Below, in pieces: positions 1 to 8,662 of a DNA stretch of 64,000 bases; position 1 is the first letter of the stretch; each line of letters starts with the position of its first letter. The stretch spans positions 1-64,000 of the forward strand of contig NZ_LMRF01000001.1 in assembly GCF_001424755.1 (NCBI RefSeq). The letters run 5' to 3'. Origin of the DNA: Marmoricola sp. Leaf446. Its GTDB lineage: Bacteria > Actinomycetota > Actinomycetes > Propionibacteriales > Nocardioidaceae. Both the position numbers and the translations under genes were made by a program. The notes beneath the pieces were generated by a model. The model had not been told where the DNA came from and searched no databases. It worked only from the letters and a program-made list of their open reading frames with translations.

Positions 1-1
1 C

Positions 2-124
2 GGCGCGACGAGCGTGGAGAACGGTCGGCTGCTGTGCGGTCACCACCACCGCCGGGTCCACGATCCGGCCTACCACCACCGGGTCAGGCCCGACGGCAAG
101 GTCGAATTCCACCGACGGGAGTGA
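2..124 (+). CDS. HNH endonuclease, C-terminal fragment (cut by window edge)
   Basis: Only the last 40 codons are inside the window. The readable peptide contains LLCGHHHRRVHDP, the second half of a beta-beta-alpha-metal HNH nuclease motif (Cys, then the His cluster that holds the metal). In actinomycetes this ending is typical of the DUF222/13E12-repeat HNH family, which exists in many copies per Nocardioides genome and whose biological role is unsettled. The start and the DUF222 part lie upstream. I judge it intact at its 3' end because the frame stops normally right after the motif. Assignment to HNH is firm; to the DUF222 subfamily it is inferred from the motif style. Confidence 0.75.
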   Translation, partial: GATSVENGRLLCGHHHRRVHDPAYHHRVRPDGKVEFHRRE

Positions 125-177
125 GGGTGACCCGGTCGCGGAGCGACCTCCCGAGAGAGTCGGGTCCCAGGTCGTCG

Positions 178-654
178 TCAGTGGTGCTGGTGCGGCGGCT
201 GGGGCGTGCCGGGGACGAGGTCGGCCCAGAGGGCGATGAGGGCGGCGGCCGTGAGGGCCACGACGAGCGGGGCGTACGACGCGACGACGGGGGTGGCGGC
301 GATGGTGCCGAACAGCCAGCCGAGGAGCGTGCCGCCGACCAGGCTCGAGACCGCGCCACCGATGGAGTGCAGCCCGCCGAGGCCCCGGAGGGCGAAGCCC
401 TGGCAGTAGAGCAGCAACGGCCCCCCGAGCCCGACGACCACCACCTGCTCGAGGAAGCAGCCGAACGGGTCGTTGATCGAGGTGCGGCACCGCTCACCGG
501 TGCCGAAGGCCTCGTAGGCCAGCACCAGGACGTGCACGCCGACGAACGTCACCAGTGCGGCTCGGACCGGACGTCGTGCCCACCAGCGCCGGCGCGGCGC
601 CGCGCCCCCGTCCTCCCGCTCCACGCGCACGTTCCTAGCCCACCTCGCCACCAC
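178..654 (-). CDS. small integral membrane protein, unknown function
   Basis: A 158-residue protein if the first GTG is used; a GTG eight codons in (start at 630) has a better-placed purine-rich site and would give 150 residues. After a basic N-terminus (RRRWW) there is a membrane segment around residues 31-48, then a loop with three cysteines (near ERCRTS and FGCFLE), and three further hydrophobic stretches up to the His-rich tail (PQPPHQHH). No catalytic motif or known family is recognised. It is transcribed divergently from the ABC exporter with about 70 bases between the starts. The tail could bind metal, but that is speculation. Confidence 0.6.
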   Translation of the reverse strand: MVARWARNVRVEREDGGAAPRRRWWARRPVRAALVTFVGVHVLVLAYEAFGTGERCRTSINDPFGCFLEQVVVVGLGGPLLLYCQGFALRGLGGLHSIGGAVSSLVGGTLLGWLFGTIAATPVVASYAPLVVALTAAALIALWADLVPGTPQPPHQHH

Positions 655-713
655 GGACCGTGCGACACCCGGGAGGGGCCGAAAACGGTTCGCCCCGCAC
701 GGGGCCCGCTCCG

Positions 714-719
714 TAGCGT
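714..719 (+). promoter_or_regulatory. -10 box TAGCGT of a probable leaderless promoter
   Basis: TAGCGT ends 6 nt before the GTG start of the first ABC-exporter gene, and no Shine-Dalgarno sequence lies between. The spacing places transcription start at the start codon, as in other leaderless actinobacterial mRNAs. Confidence 0.5.
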
Positions 720-725
720 GGGCGG

Positions 726-2447
726 GTGCGCCACCTCCCCCTCACCCACCCCGGGACCGCCGACCACCGGTCGCCGGACCGGTTCTTGTGGTGGATGGCG
801 CGCGGGCAGTGGCGCACGCTCGTGGTGGCGATGCTGTTCGGCATCGTGTGGATGGGCGCGCAGGCGGTGATGCCCGCGGTGATCGGTCGCGCCATCGACC
901 AGGGGGTGGCGGCGCAGGACCTCCGGACCGTGGCGGCGTACGGCGGCCTGATGCTCGCCCTCGGCCTGGTCCAGGCGGGCAGCGGCATCATGCGGCACCG
1001 GTACGCCGTGACCAACTGGCTCACGGCGGCCTACCGCACCGTGCAGCTCGTGGGTCGGCAGACCACCCGGCTGGGCGGTTCGCTGCCACGGCAGGTTTCG
1101 ACCGGCGAGGTCGCCGCGATGGGCACCAGCGACCTCGAGCACCTCGGCCACGTGATGGACGTGCTGGCGCGGTTCGCCGGGGCGGTCGTGTCGTTCGTGC
1201 TGGTGGCGGTGATCCTGCTGCAGACCTCGGTCACGCTCGGGCTGGTCGTGCTCGTCGGCGTGCCGGTGCTGGTGCTGCTCGTCGGGCCGCTGCTCTCCCC
1301 GCTGCAGCGGCGCAGCACCGCCCAGCGCGAGCTGATGGGGTCGCTGTCCAACACCGCCAGCGACATCGTCGCGGGCCTGCGGGTGCTGCGCGGGGTGGGT
1401 GGCGAGCAGGTCTTCGCCCGCCGCTACGCCGCCGAGTCGCAGCGCACCCGCCGCGCGGGGGTCGAGGTGGCGCGGCTGCAGTCGGTGCTCGACGCGCTCC
1501 AGGTGTTCCTGCCCGGTGTCTTCGTGGTCGTGGTGGTCTGGCTCGGCGCGCGGTACGCCGTCGCGGGCGACCTCACCGCCGGCGAGCTCGTCGCCTTCTA
1601 CGGGTACGCCGCGTTCCTGGTGCTGCCGCTGCGGACCGCCACCGAGTTCGTCAACCGGCTGATCCGGGCCCACGTGTCCGCGCAGCGCCTGGTCAGCTTC
1701 CTGGCGCTGCAGCCCGAGCACGCCGACCCGGCCGTGACGCGGCCGGAGCCGCCCGTCGGGTCCGACCTCGCCGACGCGGTGAGCGGGCTGCACGTGCGCG
1801 GCGGGACGGTCGTGGCCCTGGTCGGCGAGCGGCCCGACGAGACGGCCGCGCTCGCGGAGCGGCTCGGGCTGGCGACGCCGGCGCGCGACGCGGCGGTGAC
1901 GCTGGGCGGCGTACCCCTGACGGCGCTGCCGCTCGAGGTCGTACGCCGGCGCGTGGTGGTCTCCGACACCGGCGCGGCCCTGTTCTCCGGGCGGCTGCGC
2001 GACGTGGTCGACGTGACCGGGACCGGCGACGTCGGGGCGGCCCTGGCGACCGCGTCGGCGCAGGACGTCGTCGAGGCGCTGCCCGACGGGCTCGACCACG
2101 TCGTCACCGAGCGCGGCCGCAGCTTCTCCGGCGGCCAGCGGCAGCGGCTGGTGCTCGCCCGCGTGCTCGCCCTCGACCCCGAGGTGCTCGTGCTCGTCGA
2201 GCCCACCTCGGCCGTCGACGCCCACACCGAGGCGGCGATCGCCCGGCGGCTGTGCGAGCACCGCCGTGGCCGGACCACCGTGGTGACCACGTCCAGCCCG
2301 CTGCTGCTCGACGCGGTCGACGAGGTGGCCTACCTCCGCGACGGCCGCGTGGTGGCGAGCGGCCGGCACCGCGACCTGCTGGTCTCGGTGCCGGAGTACC
2401 GCCTGACCGTGACCCGCGAGGACCTCGAGGAGGTGGCCCCGAGGTGA
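726..2447 (+). CDS. ABC exporter half-transporter, degenerate-site subunit
   Basis: A 573-residue exporter subunit: six-helix transmembrane domain (roughly residues 20-320), then an ATPase domain. The ATPase is degenerate where it binds its own nucleotide. The Walker A loop reads GERPDETAA from residue 367 with no lysine, the Q-loop glutamine is missing (VVVSDTGAAL), the Walker B aspartate is Val (LVLVEPTS) and the H-loop histidine is Ser (TTSSPLL). Its signature motif is perfect (FSGGQRQR, 467-474). It overlaps the next gene by GTGA, so the two are co-translated as a heterodimer. Substrate is unknown; drug or lipid export is usual for the type. GTG start chosen because a TAGCGT -10 lies 6 nt upstream. 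Confidence 0.85.
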   Translation: MRHLPLTHPGTADHRSPDRFLWWMARGQWRTLVVAMLFGIVWMGAQAVMPAVIGRAIDQGVAAQDLRTVAAYGGLMLALGLVQAGSGIMRHRYAVTNWLTAAYRTVQLVGRQTTRLGGSLPRQVSTGEVAAMGTSDLEHLGHVMDVLARFAGAVVSFVLVAVILLQTSVTLGLVVLVGVPVLVLLVGPLLSPLQRRSTAQRELMGSLSNTASDIVAGLRVLRGVGGEQVFARRYAAESQRTRRAGVEVARLQSVLDALQVFLPGVFVVVVVWLGARYAVAGDLTAGELVAFYGYAAFLVLPLRTATEFVNRLIRAHVSAQRLVSFLALQPEHADPAVTRPEPPVGSDLADAVSGLHVRGGTVVALVGERPDETAALAERLGLATPARDAAVTLGGVPLTALPLEVVRRRVVVSDTGAALFSGRLRDVVDVTGTGDVGAALATASAQDVVEALPDGLDHVVTERGRSFSGGQRQRLVLARVLALDPEVLVLVEPTSAVDAHTEAAIARRLCEHRRGRTTVVTTSSPLLLDAVDEVAYLRDGRVVASGRHRDLLVSVPEYRLTVTREDLEEVAPR

Positions 2448-4216
2448 CCGCGACGACCACCCTGCCCGTGGCCCAGGGTCCGCAGGTGCGGCGCTACGCC
2501 CTCGACCTCGCCCGTCGCCACCCGCGGATGCTCGGCGCCGCGGTGCTGCTGCACCTGCTCGCGGCACTGGCCGGCCTGGCCGCCCCGCGGCTGCTGGGCG
2601 ACCTCGTCGAGGGCGTCGAGACCGGCACCACGCTGGCCGCGGTTGACCGGGTGGGGGTGCTGCTGGCCGGGTTCCTGGTGCTGCAGACGGTGCTCACCCG
2701 GTTCGCGCGCTACCTCAGCCAGGTGCTGGGCGAGCAGGTGCTCGCCGAGCTGCGCGAGGACTTCGTCGGCCACGTGCTGCGGCTGCCGCTGGGCACCGTC
2801 GAGGACGCCGGGTCGGGCGACCTGCTGACCCGCACCGGCCGCGACACCGACCAGCTCGCCTGGTCGGTGCGCTGGGCTCTGCCCGAGTGGACGATCGCGG
2901 TGATCACCGCCGTGGTCACCTTCGCCGCCGCGCTCAGCGTCGGCTGGTGGGTGCTGCTGCCGTGCCTGCTCGGCGTGCCCCCGCTGGTGGCCGGGCTGCG
3001 GTGGTACCTCGCCCGCGCCAAGGACGGCTACCTGCGCGAGAGCGCGTCGTACTCCGCCATCAACGCGACCCTGACCGAGACCGTCGAGGGCGTCCGCACC
3101 GTCGAGGCGCTCGGGCTGGGCGAGCAGCGGGTCGGCGCCGTCGACGACGCCATCGCCACGTCGTACGCCGCTGAGCGCTACACCCTGCACCTGCGCACCG
3201 TGTTCTTCCCCAGCATGGAGCTGTCCTACCTGCTGCCCACGGTGGGCACCCTGCTCGTCGGCGGCTACCTCCACACCCAGGGGCAGGTCTCGCTGGGCGA
3301 CGTCACCACGGCCACGCTCTACGTGCAGATGCTCATCGACCCGGTCGACCGGATCGTCTCGATCCTCGACGAGCTGCAGCTCGGCGCCGCGGCGCTGGCG
3401 CGGCTGCTCGGCGTGGCCCAGGTGCCCGACGACCGCGAGGCCACCGGGGTCCGCGCCCACGGCGAGGACCTGCGGGCCACCGGCGTGCGGTTCTCCTACG
3501 TCGAGGGGCGCGAGGTGCTCCACGGGGTCGACCTCGCGGTCGCGCCGGGGGAGCGGGTGGCGATGGTCGGGCCGTCGGGCGCCGGCAAGTCGACCCTGGG
3601 TCGGCTGCTCGCGGGCATCCACCCGCCGGGCTCCGGCAGCGTCCGCGTCGGCGGCGCCCCGCTCGTCGAGCTGCCGCTGGAGGAGCTGCGCGGCCACGTC
3701 GCGCTGGTCACCCAGGAGCACCACGTCTTCGCCGGCACGCTGCGCGAGAACCTCGCGCTCGCGCTGCGCGAGGACGCCGACGACGCCCGCATCCACGACG
3801 CGCTGGCCGCGGTCGACGCCGCGGAGTGGGTCGGCCTGCTGCCCGAGGGCCTCGACACCGTGGTCGGCTCGGGCGGGCTGGCGCTCAGCGCCTCGCAGGC
3901 CCAGCAGGTCGCGCTGGCCCGGCTGGTGCTCGTCGACCCGCACACGCTGGTGCTCGACGAGGCGACCTCGCTCATCGACCCGCGCGCGGCGCGCCACCTC
4001 GAGCGGTCGCTGGCCGCGGTGCTCGAGGGCCGCACCGTGGTGGCCATCGCCCACCGCTTGTTCTCGGCCCACGACGCCGACCGCGTCGCGGTCGTCGAGG
4101 ACGGCCGCATCGCCGAGCTCGGCAGCCACGACGAGCTGGTCGCGGCCGACGGCTCGTACGCCGCGCTCTGGCGCAGCTGGCACGGCGAGGACGCCCCCGA
4201 AGTGGACCAGCGGTAG
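2444..4216 (+). CDS. ABC exporter half-transporter, catalytic-site subunit
   Basis: Partner of the preceding gene, 590 residues, GTG start inside the upstream stop. The transmembrane domain occupies about residues 20-330. The ATPase domain has an intact Walker A (GPSGAGKST from 376, Lys382), Q-loop (LVTQEHH), Walker B with catalytic Glu (LVLDEATS) and H-loop His537 (AIAHRL). Its signature is broken instead: LSASQAQQ at 481 replaces LSGGQ. Paired with the upstream subunit this gives exactly one consensus ATP site (Walker A/B here, LSGGQ there) and one dead site, the arrangement known for asymmetric heterodimeric exporters such as TM287/288 and BmrCD. Transported compound not deducible. Confidence 0.88.
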   Translation: MTATTTLPVAQGPQVRRYALDLARRHPRMLGAAVLLHLLAALAGLAAPRLLGDLVEGVETGTTLAAVDRVGVLLAGFLVLQTVLTRFARYLSQVLGEQVLAELREDFVGHVLRLPLGTVEDAGSGDLLTRTGRDTDQLAWSVRWALPEWTIAVITAVVTFAAALSVGWWVLLPCLLGVPPLVAGLRWYLARAKDGYLRESASYSAINATLTETVEGVRTVEALGLGEQRVGAVDDAIATSYAAERYTLHLRTVFFPSMELSYLLPTVGTLLVGGYLHTQGQVSLGDVTTATLYVQMLIDPVDRIVSILDELQLGAAALARLLGVAQVPDDREATGVRAHGEDLRATGVRFSYVEGREVLHGVDLAVAPGERVAMVGPSGAGKSTLGRLLAGIHPPGSGSVRVGGAPLVELPLEELRGHVALVTQEHHVFAGTLRENLALALREDADDARIHDALAAVDAAEWVGLLPEGLDTVVGSGGLALSASQAQQVALARLVLVDPHTLVLDEATSLIDPRAARHLERSLAAVLEGRTVVAIAHRLFSAHDADRVAVVEDGRIAELGSHDELVAADGSYAALWRSWHGEDAPEVDQR

Positions 4217-4229
4217 ACCAGTCATCGGC

Positions 4230-4273
4230 CCTTCCCGCCGCCCGGCCCCCGTAGGGGGCCCGCCGGGAGGGCC
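4230..4273 (+). terminator. strong hairpin, probable terminator of the ABC exporter operon
   Basis: A GGCCCCC/GGGGGCC stem (4244-4250 with 4254-4260, loop GTA) is nested inside a second pairing of TCCCG with CGGGA. It starts 14 bases after the ABC stop codon. There is no U-tract, which is common in high-GC actinomycetes. Confidence 0.6.
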
Positions 4274-4397
4274 GGTGAGCGGCCGGTCGGGCGGGTTTGC
4301 CGAGCCGTTGCAGCAAGGCGTTACGGTGACGCCGCATCCCCCTTGCACCACCAGCGCACCACCAGCGCACCATGAGCGAAGGACGAGAAACCCAGAC

Positions 4398-7157
4398 GTG
4401 GCACACAAGCTCGTGATCGTGGAGTCGCCCGCCAAGGCCCGCACCATCGAGGGATACCTCGGTCGGGGCTACAAGGTCGAGTCCTCCATCGGTCACATCC
4501 GCGACCTCCCCCAGAGCGCCGCCGACATCCCGGCCAAGCTCAAGGGGGAGCCCTGGGCGCGCCTGGGGGTCGACGTCGACCACGACTTCGCACCGGTCTA
4601 CGTCGTCTCCCGCGACAAGAAGTCGCACATGACCAAGCTCAAGGGCCTCCTCAAGGACGCCGACGAGCTCTTCCTCGCCACCGACGAGGACCGTGAGGGC
4701 GAGGCCATCGCGTGGCACCTGCTCGACGAGCTCAAGCCCAAGGTGCCCGTACGCCGGATGGTGTTCCACGAGATCACGCCGGCCGCCATCAACGCGGCCG
4801 TGGCGAACCCCCGCGAGATCGACATGGACCTCGTCGAGGCCCAGGAGGCGCGGCGCATCCTCGACCGGCTCTACGGCTACGAGGTCTCCCCGGTGCTGTG
4901 GCGCAAGGTCATGTCCGGCCTGTCCGCCGGCCGCGTGCAGTCGGTCGCGACCCGCCTGGTGGTCGACAAGGAGCGCGAGCGGATGGCGTTCCGCGTCGCG
5001 TCGTACTGGGACCTCGAGGGCACCTTCGACGCCGGTTCGGACCACGAGCAGCGGATGTTCCCGGCCCGGCTGCACTCCGTCGACGGCACCCGCGTCGCCC
5101 GCGGCTCCGACTTCGGCCAGGACGGCGAGCTCAAGGCCGCTGCGGCCAGCGGCTCCAAGGCCGTCGTCCACCTCGAGAAGACCCGCGCCGAGGCGCTGGC
5201 CGACGCGCTGTCGGACACCGAGTTCTCGGTCCGCAGCCGCGAGTCCAAGCCCTACACGCGCAAGCCCTACGCGCCGTTCCGCACCACCACGCTGCAGCAG
5301 GAGGCCAGCCGCAAGCTCGGCTACGGCGCCTCCCGCACGATGTCGATCGCGCAGCGGCTCTACGAGAACGGCCACATCACCTACATGCGCACCGACTCCA
5401 CGACGCTGTCGGAGACGGCCGTGAACGCGGCGCGCAACCAGGCCCGCGAGCTGTACGGCGCGGAGTACCTCCCCGACAGCCCTCGCACCTACACCTCCAA
5501 GGTCAAGAACGCCCAGGAGGCGCACGAGGCGATCCGGCCCGCCGGCGACGCCTTCCGCACCCCGGCGCAGAGCGGCCTGACCGGCGACGAGTTCCGGCTC
5601 TACGAGCTGATCTGGATGCGCACCATCGCCTCGCAGATGCGCGACGCGCAGGGCCAGTCGGTCACCATCCGGCTCGGCGGCGCCGCCGCGACCGGCGAGG
5701 ACGTCGTGTTCTCGGCCAGCGGTCGCGTCATCACCTTCCACGGCTTCCTCAAGGCCTACGTCGAGGGCAGCGACGACGACGGCGCGACCGACGACCAGGA
5801 GACGCGGCTGCCCAACGTCTCCGAGGGCGACCGCGTCACCGCGGCGCAGCTGCGCGCCGAGGGCCACGCCACCAAGGCGCCCGCGCGCTACACCGAGGCG
5901 ACGCTGGTCAAGGAGCTCGAGGAGCGCGAGATCGGTCGCCCCTCGACGTACGCCTCGATCATCGGCACCATCCTCAACCGCGGCTACGTCTACAAGAAGG
6001 GCACCGCGCTGGTCCCGGCGTGGCTGGCCTTCTCGGTGATCCGGCTGCTCGAGGAGCACTTCACCCGGCTGGTGTCCTACGAGTTCACCGCCCAGATGGA
6101 GGACGTGCTCGACGACGTCGCCGGCGGGCGTCGTGACCGCAACTCCGAGCTCGGCGAGTTCTACTTCGGCACCCCCGAGGTCGAGGGCCTGCAGAAGCTG
6201 GTCAACGAGCTCGGCGACATCGACGCCAAGGAGCTGGCCACCTTCCCGATCGGCGGCCCCGACAGCGGGGTCCACCTGCGGGTCGGCAAGTACGGCCCCT
6301 ACCTCGAGGGTCCGGGCGACGACGGGACGGCGTACGCCACCAAGGCCAACGTGCCCGACGACCTGCCGCCCGACGAGCTCACCATGGCCAAGGCCGAGGA
6401 GCTGCTCGCCAACCCCGCGGGCGAGGAGACGGTGCTCGGCGAGCACCCCGAGACCGGGCTGACCGTGGTCGCGAAGAACGGCCGCTACGGCCCCTTCGTC
6501 ACCGAGCTGCTCCCCGACGACCCTTCGACGGGCTCAGGACAAGCGCGCAAGAGCAAGGACAAGCCGAGGACGGCGTCGCTGTTCAAGGACATGTCGCTGG
6601 AGACCATCGACCTCGACCAGGCGGTCAAGCTGCTCTCGCTGCCGCGCGTGGTCGGCGTCGACGACGACGGCGAGACGATCACGGCTCAGAACGGCCGCTA
6701 CGGCCCCTACCTCAAGCGCGGCACCGACTCGCGCTCGCTCGCCACCGAGCAGCAGCTGTTCGACATCACGCTGACGGAGGCGCTGGAGATCTACGCCCAG
6801 CCCAAGCAGCGGGGTCGCGCGGCTGCCGCGCCGCCGCTCAAGGAGCTCGGCAACGACCCGGTCTCCGGTCAGCCGATGGTGGTCAAGGCGGGCCGCTTCG
6901 GGGAGTACGTCACCGACGGTGAGTACAACGCCACCCTGCGCAAGGACGACTCCGTGGAGGAGCTGACCGCCGAGCGCGCGGCCGAGCTCCTCGCCGAGCG
7001 CCGGGCGAAGGGCCCGGCCAAGAAGACGGCCAAGCGCGGGGCGAAGAAGACCACCGCCAAGAAGTCGACGGCCAAGAAGACCACCACGAAGAAGACGACG
7101 GCCAAGAAGACGACAGCCAAGAAGACGACCAAGAAGGCGGCCGCCGAGAAGTCCTGA
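4398..7157 (+). CDS. topA: DNA topoisomerase I
   Basis: Type IA topoisomerase, 919 residues, relaxes negative supercoils behind RNA polymerase. The N-terminal Toprim domain starts KLVIVESPAKA and carries the acidic DEDREGEAIAW motif; the active-site tyrosine is Tyr329 in ITYMRTDSTTL. The C-terminal half holds repeats with GRYGPF, GRYGPY and GRFGEY, then a lysine tail of about 50 residues built from KKTTAKK-like units, typical of actinobacterial TopA and important for processivity in known members. GTG at 4398 is chosen over an upstream in-frame start because conserved protein begins there and GAAGGACGAG precedes it. An unusual PSTGSGQAR segment near residue 710 interrupts the linker (see the repeat entry). 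Confidence 0.96.
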   Translation: MAHKLVIVESPAKARTIEGYLGRGYKVESSIGHIRDLPQSAADIPAKLKGEPWARLGVDVDHDFAPVYVVSRDKKSHMTKLKGLLKDADELFLATDEDREGEAIAWHLLDELKPKVPVRRMVFHEITPAAINAAVANPREIDMDLVEAQEARRILDRLYGYEVSPVLWRKVMSGLSAGRVQSVATRLVVDKERERMAFRVASYWDLEGTFDAGSDHEQRMFPARLHSVDGTRVARGSDFGQDGELKAAAASGSKAVVHLEKTRAEALADALSDTEFSVRSRESKPYTRKPYAPFRTTTLQQEASRKLGYGASRTMSIAQRLYENGHITYMRTDSTTLSETAVNAARNQARELYGAEYLPDSPRTYTSKVKNAQEAHEAIRPAGDAFRTPAQSGLTGDEFRLYELIWMRTIASQMRDAQGQSVTIRLGGAAATGEDVVFSASGRVITFHGFLKAYVEGSDDDGATDDQETRLPNVSEGDRVTAAQLRAEGHATKAPARYTEATLVKELEEREIGRPSTYASIIGTILNRGYVYKKGTALVPAWLAFSVIRLLEEHFTRLVSYEFTAQMEDVLDDVAGGRRDRNSELGEFYFGTPEVEGLQKLVNELGDIDAKELATFPIGGPDSGVHLRVGKYGPYLEGPGDDGTAYATKANVPDDLPPDELTMAKAEELLANPAGEETVLGEHPETGLTVVAKNGRYGPFVTELLPDDPSTGSGQARKSKDKPRTASLFKDMSLETIDLDQAVKLLSLPRVVGVDDDGETITAQNGRYGPYLKRGTDSRSLATEQQLFDITLTEALEIYAQPKQRGRAAAAPPLKELGNDPVSGQPMVVKAGRFGEYVTDGEYNATLRKDDSVEELTAERAAELLAERRAKGPAKKTAKRGAKKTTAKKSTAKKTTTKKTTAKKTTAKKTTKKAAAEKS
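6521..6545 (+). repeat. REP-like palindromic repeat unit inserted in frame in topA
   Basis: The bases CCTTCGACGGGCTCAGGACA belong to a widespread short repeat type (TTCGACnnGCTCAGGaC) found in many bacterial genomes, mostly between genes. Here it is read in frame as DPSTGSGQAR, a low-complexity peptide unlike its surroundings, between two conserved TopA C-terminal repeat domains. Family identity is from memory of the motif, not a search. Confidence 0.5.
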
Positions 7158-7175
7158 GCGTCGCCGGTGAGACCG

Positions 7176-7181
7176 TAGGGT
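7176..7181 (+). promoter_or_regulatory. -10 box TAGGGT, leaderless promoter
   Basis: TAGGGT lies 6 nt upstream of the ATG of the lipoprotein gene with no ribosome binding site between, implying transcription starts at the ATG. Confidence 0.55.
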
Positions 7182-7187
7182 CGGGGC

Positions 7188-7811
7188 ATGGCTCTGCCTC
7201 CCGTGACTCGTGCTGCGGCTGTCCCGGCCGTCCTCCTCCTCACCGCCCTGGCCGCGTGCGGTCAGTCGGCCGACACCTCCGAGCCGAGCGGCTCCCCGTC
7301 CCCGTCGGCCTCGGCATCGCCGTCCGGGTCGCCCTCGGGCTCGGCCGGAGCCGTCGAGCCCGGGGCCGCTGCGGACGGGAAGTGCGGTGGCGGGGCCTTC
7401 GAGACCACGACGGTCGACCTCTTCCAGGACGCCCGCATCACGGTGCCGGCCGACTGGGAGGTCGAAAGCTTCCGTGCCGGCCTGCAGAACCGCTTCTACC
7501 CGCCCGACCGGGACGTCGGCGACGGCTACCTGGCGATCGAGCCGTCGACGCAGACCCTCGACGAGGCCGTCGACGACGTGCTGGAGGCCACGCGGGCATC
7601 GGCCAGGACCACGTCGGAGCAGGAGCTCGAGCTGCCGGGGTTCGACGGCGCACGCATGGTCACCTTCGCGTACGACGACAGCACGTTCGCCGTCAACGTG
7701 GTGGCGGTCTACCGGGGCTTCCGGCTGCAGGCGAACATGACCCGCGAAGGGGTCCCGGAGGAGCAGCCGGTCGCCGAGTCCTGCCTGAGCTCGATCTCCC
7801 GACCGTCCTAG
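7188..7811 (+). CDS. secreted lipoprotein, unknown function
   Basis: 207 residues with a type II signal peptide: hydrophobic core VPAVLLLTALAAC and lipobox LAAC with the lipidated cysteine at residue 24. A flexible Ser/Pro/Gly spacer (about residues 28-56) leads to a compact domain of 150 residues. That domain (FETTTVDLFQDARITVPADWEVE... YLAIEPSTQTLDEAVDDV) resembles the PsbP-like/LpqN-type folds that bind small molecules on the actinobacterial surface, but the resemblance is only general. The gene has its own leaderless promoter directly after topA and converges with a minus-strand gene, overlapping it by four bases. Confidence 0.7.
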   Translation: MALPPVTRAAAVPAVLLLTALAACGQSADTSEPSGSPSPSASASPSGSPSGSAGAVEPGAAADGKCGGGAFETTTVDLFQDARITVPADWEVESFRAGLQNRFYPPDRDVGDGYLAIEPSTQTLDEAVDDVLEATRASARTTSEQELELPGFDGARMVTFAYDDSTFAVNVVAVYRGFRLQANMTREGVPEEQPVAESCLSSISRPS

Positions 7812-8194
7812 GGGGCCGGCCGGTCGGTCCCCTCCAGCACCGAGCCGGACACGATGGACTCCTGGCCGCACTTCTCGGCCCGGTACGTCAGGACGTGGCG
7901 GGCGGGAGAGGTCGGGTCGATGCAGGCGCGGAGCTTCGTGCCCGGGGTCCAGTAGTCGTCGGCCACCGAGTCGTCCCCGCCGTACCAGGTCCCGTCGCGC
8001 TCGTAGGCGTAGTCGAAGACGTAGCCGCTGCCCGTGGTGGAGTCGTAGGTCTCCCGGGGGTCGATCACGGTCACCGTCACGCGCTCGGTCAGGGCGCTCT
8101 GGTCGTCGCCCCGCGTCACGACGAAGGCTGCGACCGCGAAGAAGCCGCCGAAGAGCACCACGACCGCCAGGGCGGCGCAGCCGAGCGCCTTCAT
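7808..8194 (-). CDS. small membrane-anchored protein of the WXG-like locus
   Basis: 128 residues. ATG start overlaps the stop of the upstream gene (ATGA), which fixes the start. An N-terminal membrane anchor (ALAVVVLFGGFFAVAAFVV, residues 6-24) is followed by an extracellular domain with aromatic residues (GYVFDYAYERDGTWYGGDD) and two cysteines (LRACIDP, AEKCGQ) that could pair outside the cell. Last gene of a four-gene operon with an EspC/WXG100-like protein and a large WXG-headed protein. No family recognised; a role as immunity or anchoring partner is only a positional guess. Confidence 0.65.
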   Translation of the reverse strand: MKALGCAALAVVVLFGGFFAVAAFVVTRGDDQSALTERVTVTVIDPRETYDSTTGSGYVFDYAYERDGTWYGGDDSVADDYWTPGTKLRACIDPTSPARHVLTYRAEKCGQESIVSGSVLEGTDRPAP

Positions 8195-8661
8195 GCGGTC
8201 AGGCTCCAGGGACGTACGCGCAGGCTGCGGGTGACCCGCTCGACCAGCTCGGCTCCTGCCTCGTCGTCCGGGACCAGGATGCGGACGACGTGCATGAGCT
8301 CGCCGTCGGTCGTCACCACGACGCGCTGGTGGACCAGGTTGCCGCGCACCTCCCCGAACTGGTCGGCGGCCGACGCCGCGGCCCCCTCGACGAAGACGCC
8401 CACGTGGGTCTCGCGCAGGGTGTCCGACCCGGGCTCCGGTCCTGGTCGGAGCTGGGTCAGCTCGTGGTTCAGGTGGTGGCGAGCCCCCGTGGCGGTGCCG
8501 AGCCGCGTCTCGCGGGCCGCCACCGACAGGCTGAACAGGTCGGACCCGTCGCCCGTCCACTGCCACAGGTGACCGTAGGTGGCACGGACGTGCCGCGGCG
8601 CGGTGTCAGGGGCGAGCAACGACACGGGGCCGAGATCGGTCCGCAGCAGCAGGGTGCCCAC
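8191..8661 (-). CDS. 156-residue cytoplasmic-type protein of the WXG-like locus
   Basis: A compact alpha/beta protein without signal peptide or membrane segment. It starts at GTG one base after the stop of the large WXG-headed gene and overlaps the next gene by four bases, so it is translated with them. The fold looks like alternating strands (FVEGAAASAADQFGEV, LVHQRVVVTTDGELMHVVRILV) ending in a helix. In secretion loci such a small soluble protein between effector and anchor is often a chaperone or immunity factor, but nothing in the sequence proves either. No family recognised. Confidence 0.6.
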   Translation of the reverse strand: MGTLLLRTDLGPVSLLAPDTAPRHVRATYGHLWQWTGDGSDLFSLSVAARETRLGTATGARHHLNHELTQLRPGPEPGSDTLRETHVGVFVEGAAASAADQFGEVRGNLVHQRVVVTTDGELMHVVRILVPDDEAGAELVERVTRSLRVRPWSLTA

Positions 8662-8662
8662 G

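Noticed and set aside
549-2567. Open minus-strand frame of 672 codons across the ABC exporter gene
   Set aside because: Composition rich in Arg, His, Gln and Gly without motifs; the plus strand holds a clear ABC subunit. A product of high G+C third-position bias.
3972-6446. Minus-strand open frame of 824 codons opposite topA
   Set aside because: Shadow of topA; no recognisable domain and no ribosome binding site.
7009-7157. Repeated AAGAAGAC-like units considered as a tandem repeat or CRISPR-like array
   Set aside because: They encode the Lys/Thr/Ala tail of TopA, normal for actinobacteria; spacing is that of codons and there are no spacers.
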